Shown here: piece after piece, positions 26,524 to 34,878 of the stretch
Numbering within the stretch: position 1 is the stretch's first letter
Layout of the letters: each line of letters opens with the position of its first letter
NCBI RefSeq assembly: GCF_947499585.1
Contig: NZ_CANMOO010000002.1
Location: forward strand, 682,001-746,000
Direction of reading: 5' to 3'
DNA length: 64,000 bases
DNA from: an uncultured Allomuricauda sp.
Lineage (GTDB): Bacteria > Bacteroidota > Bacteroidia > Flavobacteriales > Flavobacteriaceae
Program-made: the position numbers and the translations under genes
Notes under the pieces: model-generated
Database searches by the model: none
Seen by the model: only the letters and a program-made list of their open reading frames with translations
Told to the model about the DNA's origin: nothing

Positions 26524-27759
26524 ATGCAACAACTAAAGGTTTGCGAACTTTTTGCTGGTGTGGGCGGGTTTCGATTAGGTTTAGAAAACTCTGGCCACTA
26601 CACTGTGGTTTGGAGCAATCAATGGGAGCCTTCTACAAAAGCACAACATGCTTCTTTGGTTTATGAAGCTAAATTTGGGCCTGAAAACCATTCCAACATC
26701 AATATTGAAGAGGTGCCTACTTCTGAGGTCCCTGATCATGATATTTTAGTGGGCGGTTTTCCTTGCCAGGATTATTCCGTGGCCACCACACTTAAAAATT
26801 CTAAAGGACTTATTGGAAAAAAGGGAGTTCTTTGGTGGTCCATTCATCGTATCCTTTCAGAAAAAAAGATAAAGCCCAAATACCTTTTTTTGGAAAACGT
26901 TGATCGTCTTCTAAAGTCTCCTTCCAATCAAAGGGGTCGAGATTTTGCAGTAATGTTAAGAAGTTTAAATGATTTGGGTTATGCAGTGGAGTGGCGGGTA
27001 ATCAATGCTGCAGATTATGGTATGCCACAGCGTAGGAGAAGGGTGTTTTTCTTGGGGTATCATAAATCTACAGCGCTCTATAAAAAGTTTAAGGTTTCTA
27101 CTCCTAAAGAATGGCTGCTTGAGCATGGTGTTATCTCTAGCGCTTTTCCAGCGCAAAGCACCTCACAAAACATGGATTCTTTTTTCCTAGAGGAAGATTT
27201 GGTGTCCTTATCTAAAGCTTTTAACCCCGATAAAGGCCTTTCTCCGTTTTTAAATTCGGGCGTTTGTATTGATGGTACCGTATCCACATTAAAAACAAGC
27301 CCTTCTTATGATGAAAATCGCGCCGTTCTTTCTGATGTTTTGGAAAATGGTTCCGCAAGTGAGGACTTTTTCATTTCTGATGCTGACTTGCCTAAATGGG
27401 AATATTTAAAAGGGGGTAAGAAAGAAGTTCGTAAAACCAAAGCTGGTTTTGAATATAATTATAGTGAGGGCAGTATGGTTTTTCCTGATGCCCTTGATCA
27501 ACCTTCAAGAACAATAATAACAGGGGAGGGAGGTAAATCCCCTTCCAGATTTAAACACGTAATCCCAACTAAAAGAGGCCTTAGAAGATTGTCTCCTTTA
27601 GAATTGGAAAGGCTTAACATGTTTCCGGATAATCACACCAAATTAGACGGAATCTCAGACACAAAGAGAGCTTTTTTTATGGGAAATGCCCTTGTGGTAG
27701 GTGTTGTTAAGAAAATTGGAGCTGTTTTGTTTCAGAAAATAAAAGAGGTTGAAAAGTAG
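26524..27759 (+). CDS. DNA cytosine-5 methyltransferase
   Basis: 411 residues from the ATG at 26524. The C5-methyltransferase motifs appear in order: I ELFAGVGGFRLGLENSG (SAM binding), IV GGFPCQDYSVA with catalytic Cys81, VI LFLENVDRLL with E124, VIII QRRRRVFFLG (about 169-178), and IX/X near the C-terminus (LRRLSPLELERLNMFPD and FFMGNALVVGVV). The region between VIII and IX (about 180-350) is the target-recognition domain; the recognition site cannot be read from sequence. It modifies cytosine to protect host DNA from a cognate restriction enzyme, and the next gene, overlapping by 11 nt, is the candidate. Confidence 0.95.
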   Translation: MQQLKVCELFAGVGGFRLGLENSGHYTVVWSNQWEPSTKAQHASLVYEAKFGPENHSNINIEEVPTSEVPDHDILVGGFPCQDYSVATTLKNSKGLIGKKGVLWWSIHRILSEKKIKPKYLFLENVDRLLKSPSNQRGRDFAVMLRSLNDLGYAVEWRVINAADYGMPQRRRRVFFLGYHKSTALYKKFKVSTPKEWLLEHGVISSAFPAQSTSQNMDSFFLEEDLVSLSKAFNPDKGLSPFLNSGVCIDGTVSTLKTSPSYDENRAVLSDVLENGSASEDFFISDADLPKWEYLKGGKKEVRKTKAGFEYNYSEGSMVFPDALDQPSRTIITGEGGKSPSRFKHVIPTKRGLRRLSPLELERLNMFPDNHTKLDGISDTKRAFFMGNALVVGVVKKIGAVLFQKIKEVEK

Positions 27760-28357
27760 TTTTAAATCTGACTTAAAAAAGGAAAAGCAATTATCTAAAT
27801 TACTGGACAAATACTACAAGAGACATTTAAAGCAATATTGTTTTAAAAGGATTTCCAGTCTCGAGGAGCAAAGAAAAGGGGTAGACCTCATCCTCACCAG
27901 TACATTAGTGGATGCCGTGTTTTATGTGGATGAAAAAGCTCAGTTAGATTATATTAACGATAGTCTTCCAACTTTTGCGTTTGAGCTTTTCTATGAAAAA
28001 AATGGCATTCAAAGACAAGGTTGGCTATTTGATTCAAAAAAGAAAACGGATTTTTATGCCTTGGTCACCAGTATCTATGCGGATGAAGAAAACACGTTTA
28101 CTTCTTGTAGTATCACTTTTGTAAACAGGAAAAAGCTACTTGCTTATTTGGAAAGCCGTGAGTTGTCAAAAGAAGGTTTGAAAGAAATAGCAGCAACCAA
28201 TGAAGGTTTTCATGGAAAACTAGAGTTGAAAGCGCTTGATGTAAAAAATGAAGGGTATCTGTTTTTCTCAAGAAAAAAAAAGGCAGAAAAACCGGTGAAT
28301 CTAATTTTAAAGCTAGATTTTCTGATTCAAATAGGGGTGGCCAAAAAATTGGTTTAA
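27749..28357 (+). CDS. Candidate type II restriction endonuclease (PD-(D/E)xK-like)
   Basis: 202 residues, TTG start, overlapping the methyltransferase stop by 11 nt. The family is not one I can name. A helical N-terminus (KKEKQLSKLLDKYYKRHLKQ) leads into RKGVDLILTSTLVDAVFYVDEKAQ, where D46 and D61-E62-K63 sit on adjacent predicted strands with the spacing of a PD-(D/E)xK active site. A conserved-looking FAFELFYEKNGIQRQGWLF segment follows and could hold the next core strand. Small size, tight coupling to a C5 methyltransferase and these residues argue for the restriction partner. An accessory or specificity protein is the alternative. It ends 2 nt from the convergent acetyltransferase gene. 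Confidence 0.6.
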   Translation: MKSSFKSDLKKEKQLSKLLDKYYKRHLKQYCFKRISSLEEQRKGVDLILTSTLVDAVFYVDEKAQLDYINDSLPTFAFELFYEKNGIQRQGWLFDSKKKTDFYALVTSIYADEENTFTSCSITFVNRKKLLAYLESRELSKEGLKEIAATNEGFHGKLELKALDVKNEGYLFFSRKKKAEKPVNLILKLDFLIQIGVAKKLV

Positions 28358-28359
28358 CT

Positions 28360-28800
28360 TTACTTTTTGATCATTCTTATATGCGGAATCCCGTCTTCCA
28401 GATATTCCTCACCAGAGGTTTTAAAGCCTAAATCATTATAAAACTTTATTAGATATGTTTGTGCTGAAAGCTCAATTGAGCTTTCAGGAAACCTTTTTTT
28501 TATTTCTTCTAACGAAGCCTCCATTATAACCTTTCCATACCCAAACTTTCGCTCTTCTTTTTCCACCACCACCCTGCCAATGCTTGTGTTTTTAAAATAA
28601 TCACCTGGCATAAAAACACGGGTATAGGCAACCACATTTTGGTTTTTTACTCCTAATACATGCAGCGCTTTTTGGTCTTTGTTGTCCAAGTCTTGATAAA
28701 TACAATCCTGTTCTACGACAAAAACCTCACTTCTCAATCTCATTAGCTGGTACAGTTCTGTATTTGAGAGTTCTTCAAATGTTTTTACAATAACCTTCAT
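28360..28800 (-). CDS. GNAT acetyltransferase, ElaA family
   Basis: 146 residues from ATG at 28800; a TTG one codon earlier is less likely. The ElaA pattern is clear: LRSEVFVVEQDCIYQDLDNKD near the N-terminus, HVLGVKN, then the acetyl-CoA loop IGRVVVEKEERKFGYGKVIM and the C-terminal FYNDLGFKTSGEEYLEDGIPH. Substrate is unknown in this family. Its start codon overlaps the stop of the CDF transporter by 1 nt (TGATG), so it is the third gene of an rpiB operon. Confidence 0.93.
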   Translation of the reverse strand: MKVIVKTFEELSNTELYQLMRLRSEVFVVEQDCIYQDLDNKDQKALHVLGVKNQNVVAYTRVFMPGDYFKNTSIGRVVVEKEERKFGYGKVIMEASLEEIKKRFPESSIELSAQTYLIKFYNDLGFKTSGEEYLEDGIPHIRMIKK

Positions 28801-29714
28801 CAATCTTGTACTATTACATTTTTAGAATCACATTTATCAAACTCTGGCTGAATGTTAACATGGTTGATTCCGTGTTTATAGTATACATGCTCCTCTATTT
28901 TTTCCAAAATCTCATCAAACTCAGATAGTTTAATGTCTTTCTTAAAATCAACATGAGCTTCTAAATGTATTTCTTCTTCATTAAGCTGCCAGATATGAAC
29001 ATGGTGCACGTTTTTAATTGGCTCTATGGTACAAATAGATTCAACAATTTCTTTAATATCAACACTTTTTGGAGTGAACAACATCAACACTTTTGTAGAT
29101 TCTTTTAATAGGTCGTACCCCATATAGATAAGATAAACTCCAATGGCCATGGTCAAAACGGCATCTACCCAGTACACCTGAAAAAACTTCATTAAAAGAC
29201 CTCCTATAAGCACGGCAACAGATGCCATCATATCTGTTAATAAATGTAGATATGCAGACTTCATATTCATGTTTTCCTTGGCATTCTTTTTTAATAACAG
29301 TACACTAAAACCGTTAGCCAAAATACCAACCAGTGATAACCAAATAACCAAATTAGATGCTATCTCTTTTGGTTCCATTAAACGTTCTGTAGCTTCAATC
29401 ATCAATATTATAGCTACTACTACCAGTGTTGCAGCATTTACAAATGCTGCCATGATTTCTGCTCTTTTATAGCCAAATGTTTTAAGGCTTGAAGCTTTCC
29501 TTTTTCCTAGAAGGGTTGCTATATAGCTTATAATCAAAGAAAGTACATCACTAAAATTATGAAGTGCATCTGATAGCAATGCCAGACTCCCAGAGATAAT
29601 ACCGCCGATTACTTGAGATACAGTAATGGCTATATTAAGAAGAATGGAAATTAATAGATTTCTTCCCTTAATATTATCATGTGAATGTGCGTGACCATGG
29701 TGGTGGTGCCCCAT
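28800..29714 (-). CDS. Cation diffusion facilitator (zinc/cadmium-type efflux)
   Basis: 304 residues. A His-rich N-terminus (MGHHHHGHAHSHD) precedes six transmembrane helices. Metal-site residues are visible in helix 2 (LLSDALHNFSDVLSL) and helix 5 (HLLTDMMASVAVLIGG), the HxxxD pair typical of Zn2+/Cd2+ transporters. The cytoplasmic C-terminal domain (about 210-304) includes VHHVHIWQLNEEEIHLEAHV. It exchanges cytoplasmic metal for protons across the inner membrane. It lies 15 nt after rpiB and overlaps the acetyltransferase gene, forming one operon. Confidence 0.95.
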   Translation of the reverse strand: MGHHHHGHAHSHDNIKGRNLLISILLNIAITVSQVIGGIISGSLALLSDALHNFSDVLSLIISYIATLLGKRKASSLKTFGYKRAEIMAAFVNAATLVVVAIILMIEATERLMEPKEIASNLVIWLSLVGILANGFSVLLLKKNAKENMNMKSAYLHLLTDMMASVAVLIGGLLMKFFQVYWVDAVLTMAIGVYLIYMGYDLLKESTKVLMLFTPKSVDIKEIVESICTIEPIKNVHHVHIWQLNEEEIHLEAHVDFKKDIKLSEFDEILEKIEEHVYYKHGINHVNIQPEFDKCDSKNVIVQD

Positions 29715-29729
29715 GTGTTTTGGTTTGTC

Positions 29730-30161
29730 TTATCTACAGGCTATTTTTTCAACTCTTCTTTCATGTCGGCCCCCTTCAAATTTTGTTTCTAAAAAAGTTT
29801 CAACCATTTCCAAGGCTTGTTGTAAGGCAACAAAACGTGCGGGAAGGCTTAAAATATTAGCATCATTATGTTCTCTTGCCAGTGCTGTTATCTCTTTGGT
29901 CCAACATAGGGCCCCCCTTACTTTTTGGTGTTTGTTAATGGTCATGCTTGCCCCATTTCCACTTCCGCAAATTACGATTCCCATGTCTACCTTTCCCTCC
30001 TCCACATCTGTTGCAACTGGATGTGCAAAATCAGGATAGTCAACGCTGTCGGTACCATCTGTACCATAATTAATAACTTCAATACCTTTAGATTTTAATA
30101 GACCAATAATAGCTAATTTATAATCTGTGCCGGCGTGGTCATTTCCTATTGCTATTTTCAT
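29730..30161 (-). CDS. rpiB: Ribose-5-phosphate isomerase B
   Basis: 143 residues, a full RpiB. It interconverts ribose 5-phosphate and ribulose 5-phosphate in the pentose phosphate pathway. Signatures: IAIGNDHAGTDYKLAI at the N-terminus, YPDFAHPVA, the active-site Cys in VICGSGNGASMTINKH and the loop EHNDANILSLPARF. Promoter element TACCTTTG lies 27 nt upstream. It leads the operon with the CDF transporter and the acetyltransferase, a combination that has no obvious metabolic logic. Confidence 0.97.
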   Translation of the reverse strand: MKIAIGNDHAGTDYKLAIIGLLKSKGIEVINYGTDGTDSVDYPDFAHPVATDVEEGKVDMGIVICGSGNGASMTINKHQKVRGALCWTKEITALAREHNDANILSLPARFVALQQALEMVETFLETKFEGGRHERRVEKIACR

Positions 30162-30187
30162 CGTTATTGTTTTAACTTGGTGCTATA

Positions 30188-30195
30188 CAAAGGTA
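30188..30195 (-). promoter_or_regulatory. Putative -7 element (TACCTTTG) of rpiB
   Basis: Minus strand 30195-30188 reads TACCTTTG, a full match to TAnnTTTG, 27 nt before the rpiB ATG. No clear TTG at -33. Confidence 0.55.
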
Positions 30196-30745
30196 CAATT
30201 CTTTTAATGGAGGTATGTTGATAAAAATCACTGGATCTTTACATCTTACTATATATCAGCTATTTGTAAAACCACTGGTTTTGTTTATTCTTTTACTAAA
30301 AATAAGTTTTGTGGTTCATTAAAATAATTCCAATAGTCATTATTATTCAATCATCCATCTATATTCAATTAAAAATTAATCAACACGTAAGAAACATTAA
30401 ATCCTATTAGTTAACATTAAATCAATATTTAATTTTCAATAATTTCATGTTGAAAACACTTATTAAATATCGTTTATAAGAAATCTAAAACCTTGATTTT
30501 TAATTTTATCTCTAATTTATAAATTGTGAACAAAAACATTTATGTGTTCAAAGCAACTTTTTCTCAAATAATTTATTGCACATTTCAACAAACAATCATC
30601 ATCACCATTTTTATATTAAATTAAAAAAGTTAAAAGAATATTATTTAATAATGTTAATAAAACTACTTCTGGTTTTGGATTAGTTTTATGTTACTTCTGT
30701 TGTCAAGGATTATAATTTGTAATTTTCCAAAAATTAAAAATATAA
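30196..30745. other. Unusually AT-rich intergenic region upstream of rnr
   Basis: About 550 nt without a supportable gene between the divergent rpiB and rnr genes. It is extremely AT-rich, with runs such as TTAATCAA, TTTAATTTTCAATAA and AATATTATTTAATAA, and repeated TTAAT/ATTAA words, but no long perfect repeat. A weak promoter-like TATAATTTG (30711-30719) lies 27 nt before the rnr start. It may be a long leader of rnr or a bent-DNA segment. I see no RNA gene. Confidence 0.5.
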
Positions 30746-32929
30746 ATGTCAAAGAAAAAGAAGAGGACAAGAAGTCAAAGAACGAATGAGATAACAAAAG
30801 GCATTTTTACAGTATTAGAAAAGGAACCCTCCAAAAGCTTTAATTATAAGCAAATTGCAGCTAGTCTTGGTATTACAGATACGCAAGACAGAAATGAACT
30901 GATCAAAAGATTAGGGCAGCTTAAATCCAGTGATAGAATCGTAGAGGAGGAACGTGGAAAATTTAAAAAGAAACCATCTTTACACACGTATTTTACGGGA
31001 AAAGTAGATTTAACTTCAAGTGGAAATGCATACATATTAGTTGATGAACTGGATGATGATATTTTTGTTCCCTATAATCGCCTAAATAAAGCTTTACATG
31101 GTGATAGTGTTGAGGTTTTTCTTAAACCCAGACGTAATGGGAAGAAACCAGAAGGTGAGATTTCTAAAATTCTAGAACGTAAAAAAACTTCTTATGTTGG
31201 TATCGTTGATAAACAAAAAACCTTTGCTTTTGTAAGACCTTCAGACTCAAGAATGTATAAGGATATATTTGTTCCTCTGGAGAAGCTTAATAAGGCAGAA
31301 GATGGGGATAAGGTTTTAGTTGATTTAGGAGATTGGCCTAAAGATGCTGATTCCCCTTATGGAGAAGTTACCCAAATACTAGGAAAGCCAGGAGAGCATA
31401 ATACAGAAATCCACTCCATTTTAGCTGAGTACGGATTGCCTTATGAATTTCCATATGAGGTGGAGCAATTTGCCCAAACTTTAGATACTTCAATAAAAGA
31501 ATCTGAAATTTCTAAAAGGAGGGACATGAGAGATGTACTCACCTTTACTATTGATCCAAAAGATGCCAAGGATTTTGATGATGCACTTTCCTTTCAAAAA
31601 TTGGAAAACGGAAATTTTGAAATAGGAATTCATATTGCAGATGTATCTCATTATTTACAACCAAATACGATTTTAGAAGATGAAGCTTATGAAAGGGCCA
31701 CTTCGGTCTATTTAGTTGATAGGGTTGTTCCTATGCTTCCAGAAGTTTTATCCAATAATGCATGCTCTTTGAGACCTAATGAGGAAAAATATACGTTCTC
31801 TGCAATTTTTGAAATGGATGAAAAGTCCAATTTACTTAACCAATGGTTTGGAAGAACAGTAATAAATTCAAATGAACGTTTTGCATATGAAGAGGCGCAG
31901 CATATAATAGAAACGGAACAAGCGACTATACCGGAAGATATATCAATTAGAGGAGGTAGTTATCAAGTTTCTAAAGATGTGGTTGAAGCAACACTGACTT
32001 TTAATAGGCTTGCTAAAATTATGCGTAAAAAACGCATGGATGATGGCGCTATTTCTTTTGATAAGATAGAAGTTAGATTTAACCTTACTGAAAACAACGA
32101 ACCGGAAGGTGTTTATTTTAAAGAAGCAAAAGATGCCAATAAACTCATTGAAGAGTTTATGCTCTTGGCAAATAAGAAAGTAGCGGAATTTATAGGGAAA
32201 CAAAAAAAGACTTTTGTATATCGTATTCATGACCGGCCAGATGAAGATAAATTAATAGCTTTAAATGGGGTCATTTCAAAATTTGGACATAGTATTAACC
32301 TAAAGGATAAAAAGAGCATCAATAGTTCTTTAAATCAGTTATTGCAGGATGTAAAAGGAAAGAAAGAACAGAATTTGGTAGACACTTTGACGATTCGTAG
32401 TATGAGCAAGGCTATTTACACTACGGAGAATATTGGTCACTATGGATTGGGCTTTGAATATTATAGTCATTTTACATCACCAATAAGAAGATATCCAGAT
32501 GTAATGGTGCATAGGTTATTGCAACATTATCTAGATGGTGGAAAACCACCTAAGCAGGCCTTGTATGAAGAAAAATGCAAGCACTCATCAAGTATGGAAT
32601 TGTTGGCCTCCAGCGCAGAGCGGGATTCCATTAAGTATATGCAGATAAAATTCATGGAGGACCATAAGGACAGTGAATTTTTAGGAGTAATATCTGGAGT
32701 AACGGAATGGGGAATATACGTAGAGATTGTAGAAAATAAATGTGAAGGAATGGTGCGTATACGGGATATAAAAGATGATTATTACGTGTTTGATGACAGA
32801 CAATTTGCAATTATTGGAGAACGCACCAAACGAATGTATCAATTGGGAGATGAGGTAATGGTAATGGTAAAAAACACAGATTTAATCAAACGACATTTAG
32901 ATTTTTCGTTGATTGGTAAAAAAAAGTGA
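30746..32929 (+). CDS. rnr: Ribonuclease R (RNB-family 3'-5' exoribonuclease)
   Basis: 727 residues. N-terminal basic tail and winged-helix (about 1-75, FNYKQIAASLGITDTQDRN), two cold-shock-like domains, the RNB catalytic domain (about 255-580) with the metal-binding ITIDPKDAKDFDDALS-type motif (seen here as TIDPKDAKDFDDALS) and HYGLGFEYYSHFTSPIRRYPD at its end, and a C-terminal S1 domain (about 640-725, GVISGVTEWGIYVEIVENKCEG). It degrades structured RNA in the cytoplasm. Length is typical for Bacteroidota. The next gene starts 50 nt later. Confidence 0.97.
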   Translation: MSKKKKRTRSQRTNEITKGIFTVLEKEPSKSFNYKQIAASLGITDTQDRNELIKRLGQLKSSDRIVEEERGKFKKKPSLHTYFTGKVDLTSSGNAYILVDELDDDIFVPYNRLNKALHGDSVEVFLKPRRNGKKPEGEISKILERKKTSYVGIVDKQKTFAFVRPSDSRMYKDIFVPLEKLNKAEDGDKVLVDLGDWPKDADSPYGEVTQILGKPGEHNTEIHSILAEYGLPYEFPYEVEQFAQTLDTSIKESEISKRRDMRDVLTFTIDPKDAKDFDDALSFQKLENGNFEIGIHIADVSHYLQPNTILEDEAYERATSVYLVDRVVPMLPEVLSNNACSLRPNEEKYTFSAIFEMDEKSNLLNQWFGRTVINSNERFAYEEAQHIIETEQATIPEDISIRGGSYQVSKDVVEATLTFNRLAKIMRKKRMDDGAISFDKIEVRFNLTENNEPEGVYFKEAKDANKLIEEFMLLANKKVAEFIGKQKKTFVYRIHDRPDEDKLIALNGVISKFGHSINLKDKKSINSSLNQLLQDVKGKKEQNLVDTLTIRSMSKAIYTTENIGHYGLGFEYYSHFTSPIRRYPDVMVHRLLQHYLDGGKPPKQALYEEKCKHSSSMELLASSAERDSIKYMQIKFMEDHKDSEFLGVISGVTEWGIYVEIVENKCEGMVRIRDIKDDYYVFDDRQFAIIGERTKRMYQLGDEVMVMVKNTDLIKRHLDFSLIGKKK

Positions 32930-32979
32930 TACTTTTTTGGAATAAATTTTGTTATTCATTGAGAATCAATTTGTAACTC

Positions 32980-33660
32980 ATGAAAATAGTAAAGGTTTTA
33001 TTGTTATTGTTCTCTTTTCATGCACTATGCGCACAAGAGGAAAAGATTACACAAGAACTTGAAAAGTTTACAGAAGTAAAGGGTTTTGATGGTCTTTCCA
33101 TAAACCTTATTAAATCTGATGTAAACAAAGCCGTTGTAACAGGAGCGAACACAAAGAAGGTAGCTATTGTTAATAATGCCGGGGTTTTAAAACTACGGAT
33201 GGAAATAGACAAAATTTTTAGTGGATATAGAACATTTATAGATTTATACCATACAGAAGAGCTTAAAGTAATAGATGTGAATGAAGACGCAAGAATATCA
33301 TCTGAAGAGGCATTTATTCAAGGTGTTTTGGAGCTTAAGGCACAAGAAGGTGGAGAATTGGTTATTAATTGCCAGACAGAACAGCTTTTAATAAAAGCCA
33401 TCACTGGCGGAGAAATTGCTGTTACTGGATTTTCTGATAATCAGGATGTTATAATAAATACAGGAGGAATCTATGATGGTAAAGGTTTCAAAACAAAATA
33501 CACCACAATTACAGTAAATGCGGGGGGAAACGCAGAGATTTATGCAACGGAATATGTAAAGGCCAATGTTAAAGCAGGAGGAGAGGTATTAGTATATGGA
33601 GATCCATTGAAAATGGATGAAAAAACTGTGTTTGGGGGGAAAGTAAAAAGAGTGAATTGA
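32980..33660 (+). CDS. Secreted DUF2807 (GIN/auto-transporter adhesin head-like) protein
   Basis: 226 residues. Signal peptide (VLLLLFSFHALCAQ). The remainder is a right-handed beta-helix-like run of short strands typical of DUF2807: EVKGFDGLSINLI, LKVIDVNEDARISSEE, ITGGEIAVTGFSDNQDVIINTGG, and VNAGGNAEIYATEYVKANVKAGGEVLVYGDP. The family is widespread in Bacteroidota envelopes; no function is established. It is followed 4 nt later by the LysE-type exporter and could be co-transcribed with rnr (50-nt gap). Confidence 0.88.
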   Translation: MKIVKVLLLLFSFHALCAQEEKITQELEKFTEVKGFDGLSINLIKSDVNKAVVTGANTKKVAIVNNAGVLKLRMEIDKIFSGYRTFIDLYHTEELKVIDVNEDARISSEEAFIQGVLELKAQEGGELVINCQTEQLLIKAITGGEIAVTGFSDNQDVIINTGGIYDGKGFKTKYTTITVNAGGNAEIYATEYVKANVKAGGEVLVYGDPLKMDEKTVFGGKVKRVN

Positions 33661-33664
33661 AGAC

Positions 33665-34324
33665 ATGATTGAGGATATTCAAACAGCTATTCCATTAGGG
33701 TTTCTATTAAGCTTTATGATAGGGCCTGTTTTCTTTGTCTTGTTGGAAACAAGTGCAATTAAAGGTTTTAGAGCTGGAGTAAGTTTTAATATTGGTGTTA
33801 TTATAGCAGATGTTGTTTTTTTACTTATTGCCTATTTCAGTAGCTTTCAATTGTTGGAAAATTTAAGCAATCAACCTGGACTATTTGTTTTTGGTGGAAT
33901 GATTTTACTGATATATGGTATCGTTATATTCATTAAAAAAGCATCAAAAAAGGATAATGTAAAAGTTTCAACAGGCACCTACTTAAGTCTTATTATAAAA
34001 GGGTTCTTGTTAAATTTTATCAATATTGGCGTATTGGCTTTTTGGTTGGGACTTATCGTAATTGTGGGCCCTAGTTTGGATAATAGCCCAAATAGAATCG
34101 TCGTTTTTTTTGGTACTGTTATAACCATTTATTTTATAACGGATCTTTTTAAGATATTGCTAGCAAAACAACTAAAAAAGTATTTGACACAAGAAAGGAT
34201 CGTATTAATTAAGAAAGGACTGGGAGTAGTACTAATTGTATGTGGAATCGTTTTGATAACAAAGGGGTTTCTACCTAAAGAAAAGTTCAATATTAAAGAT
34301 GGTATTGAAAGAATAAGTGAATAA
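33665..34324 (+). CDS. LysE-family amino-acid/metabolite exporter
   Basis: 219 residues with six predicted transmembrane helices. The opening IPLGFLLSFMIGPVFFVLLETSAIKGFRAGVSFNIGV is the LysE/RhtB signature (GPV in helix 1, basic residues in the first loop). Exports an amino acid or similar compound from the cytoplasm; substrate not deducible. It is the last gene of the rnr-DUF2807 run and is followed directly by a strong terminator. Confidence 0.92.
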   Translation: MIEDIQTAIPLGFLLSFMIGPVFFVLLETSAIKGFRAGVSFNIGVIIADVVFLLIAYFSSFQLLENLSNQPGLFVFGGMILLIYGIVIFIKKASKKDNVKVSTGTYLSLIIKGFLLNFINIGVLAFWLGLIVIVGPSLDNSPNRIVVFFGTVITIYFITDLFKILLAKQLKKYLTQERIVLIKKGLGVVLIVCGIVLITKGFLPKEKFNIKDGIERISE

Positions 34325-34326
34325 AA

Positions 34327-34350
34327 AAACCCAGCAATTTTGCTGGGTTT
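34327..34350. terminator. Bidirectional terminator between lysE-type gene and tRNA-Cys
   Basis: AAACCCAGCA at 34327-34336 pairs perfectly with TGCTGGGTTT at 34341-34350 over a 4-nt loop. It is flanked by A- and T-runs on both sides, so it can stop transcripts of the exporter gene (+) and of tRNA-Cys (-). Confidence 0.85.
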
Positions 34351-34355
34351 TGAAG

Positions 34356-34426
34356 AGGCATCGAGCGGATTCGAACCGCTGTACAAGCTTTTGCAGAGCT
34401 GCGCCTAGCCACTCGGCCACGATGCC
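34356..34426 (-). tRNA. tRNA-Cys (GCA)
   Basis: On the minus strand a 71-nt cloverleaf: acceptor GGCATCG with CGATGCC, D arm GCC...GGC, anticodon loop CTGCAAA giving anticodon GCA (genomic 34392-34394), T arm AGCGG-TTCGAAT-CCGCT. The discriminator base is T (U73), a known identity element of tRNA-Cys. CCA is not encoded. The anticodon stem has one C-U mismatch at its base. It lies 46 nt downstream of folB on the same strand. Confidence 0.95.
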
Positions 34427-34472
34427 ATTTTAGTGGTGCAAATGTACTACTTTTTTTAGCTTACCCAAACCA

Positions 34473-34835
34473 TTATGTTGGCCTTTTAGCCTCTAAAACC
34501 ACAGTTACACTCTCTACATCTCCACCAATAGGAGGGTTAATTTTTGAAACCTGTATTTCAGCAGCAAGAACATATTCTATTTCAAGAAAAATACGGTTTA
34601 TTATTCTTTTGGCAACATGCTCTAAAAGGTTAGAGCGAATAGCCATTTCTTCTTTAACAATGTTGTTTAAATGGACATAATCTACCGTTTCGGAAAGCTT
34701 GTCAGATTGGGAAGGTCGGGATAAGTTAGCATGGACTTCCAAGTCTACTCGGTAATCACTGCCAATCAACATTTCTTCTTTAAGACACCCATGATTGGAA
34801 TGTACTCTAATATTGTTTACTCTTATTTTCCCCAC
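34473..34835 (-). CDS. folB: Dihydroneopterin aldolase
   Basis: 120 residues, a normal FolB. It converts 7,8-dihydroneopterin to 6-hydroxymethyl-dihydropterin in folate synthesis. Signatures: VNNIRVHSNHGCLKEEM at the start (with the GCL/GV-type motif after the HG), SDKLSETVDYVHLNNIV with the conserved TVDY, NLLEHVAKRI and the C-terminal INPPIGGDVESVTVVLE, with a Lys in VSKINPP. Its own promoter element lies just upstream, so it is separate from the gliding operon. Confidence 0.95.
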   Translation of the reverse strand: MGKIRVNNIRVHSNHGCLKEEMLIGSDYRVDLEVHANLSRPSQSDKLSETVDYVHLNNIVKEEMAIRSNLLEHVAKRIINRIFLEIEYVLAAEIQVSKINPPIGGDVESVTVVLEAKRPT

Positions 34836-34855
34836 AACTAATTTGTTAAGCGGGA

Positions 34856-34863
34856 CAAAAATA
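34856..34863 (-). promoter_or_regulatory. Putative -7 element (TATTTTTG) of folB
   Basis: Minus strand 34863-34856 reads TATTTTTG, a full TAnnTTTG match, 20 nt before the folB ATG and in the short gap after the sprF-like gene. The -33 TTG is not clear. Confidence 0.55.
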
Positions 34864-34878
34864 GCTTAAACCAAATAA

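Noticed and set aside
32918..32938. A/T hairpin at the rnr stop codon
   Set aside because: The stem is almost entirely A-T with a 3-nt loop and overlaps the stop codon; too weak to call a terminator.
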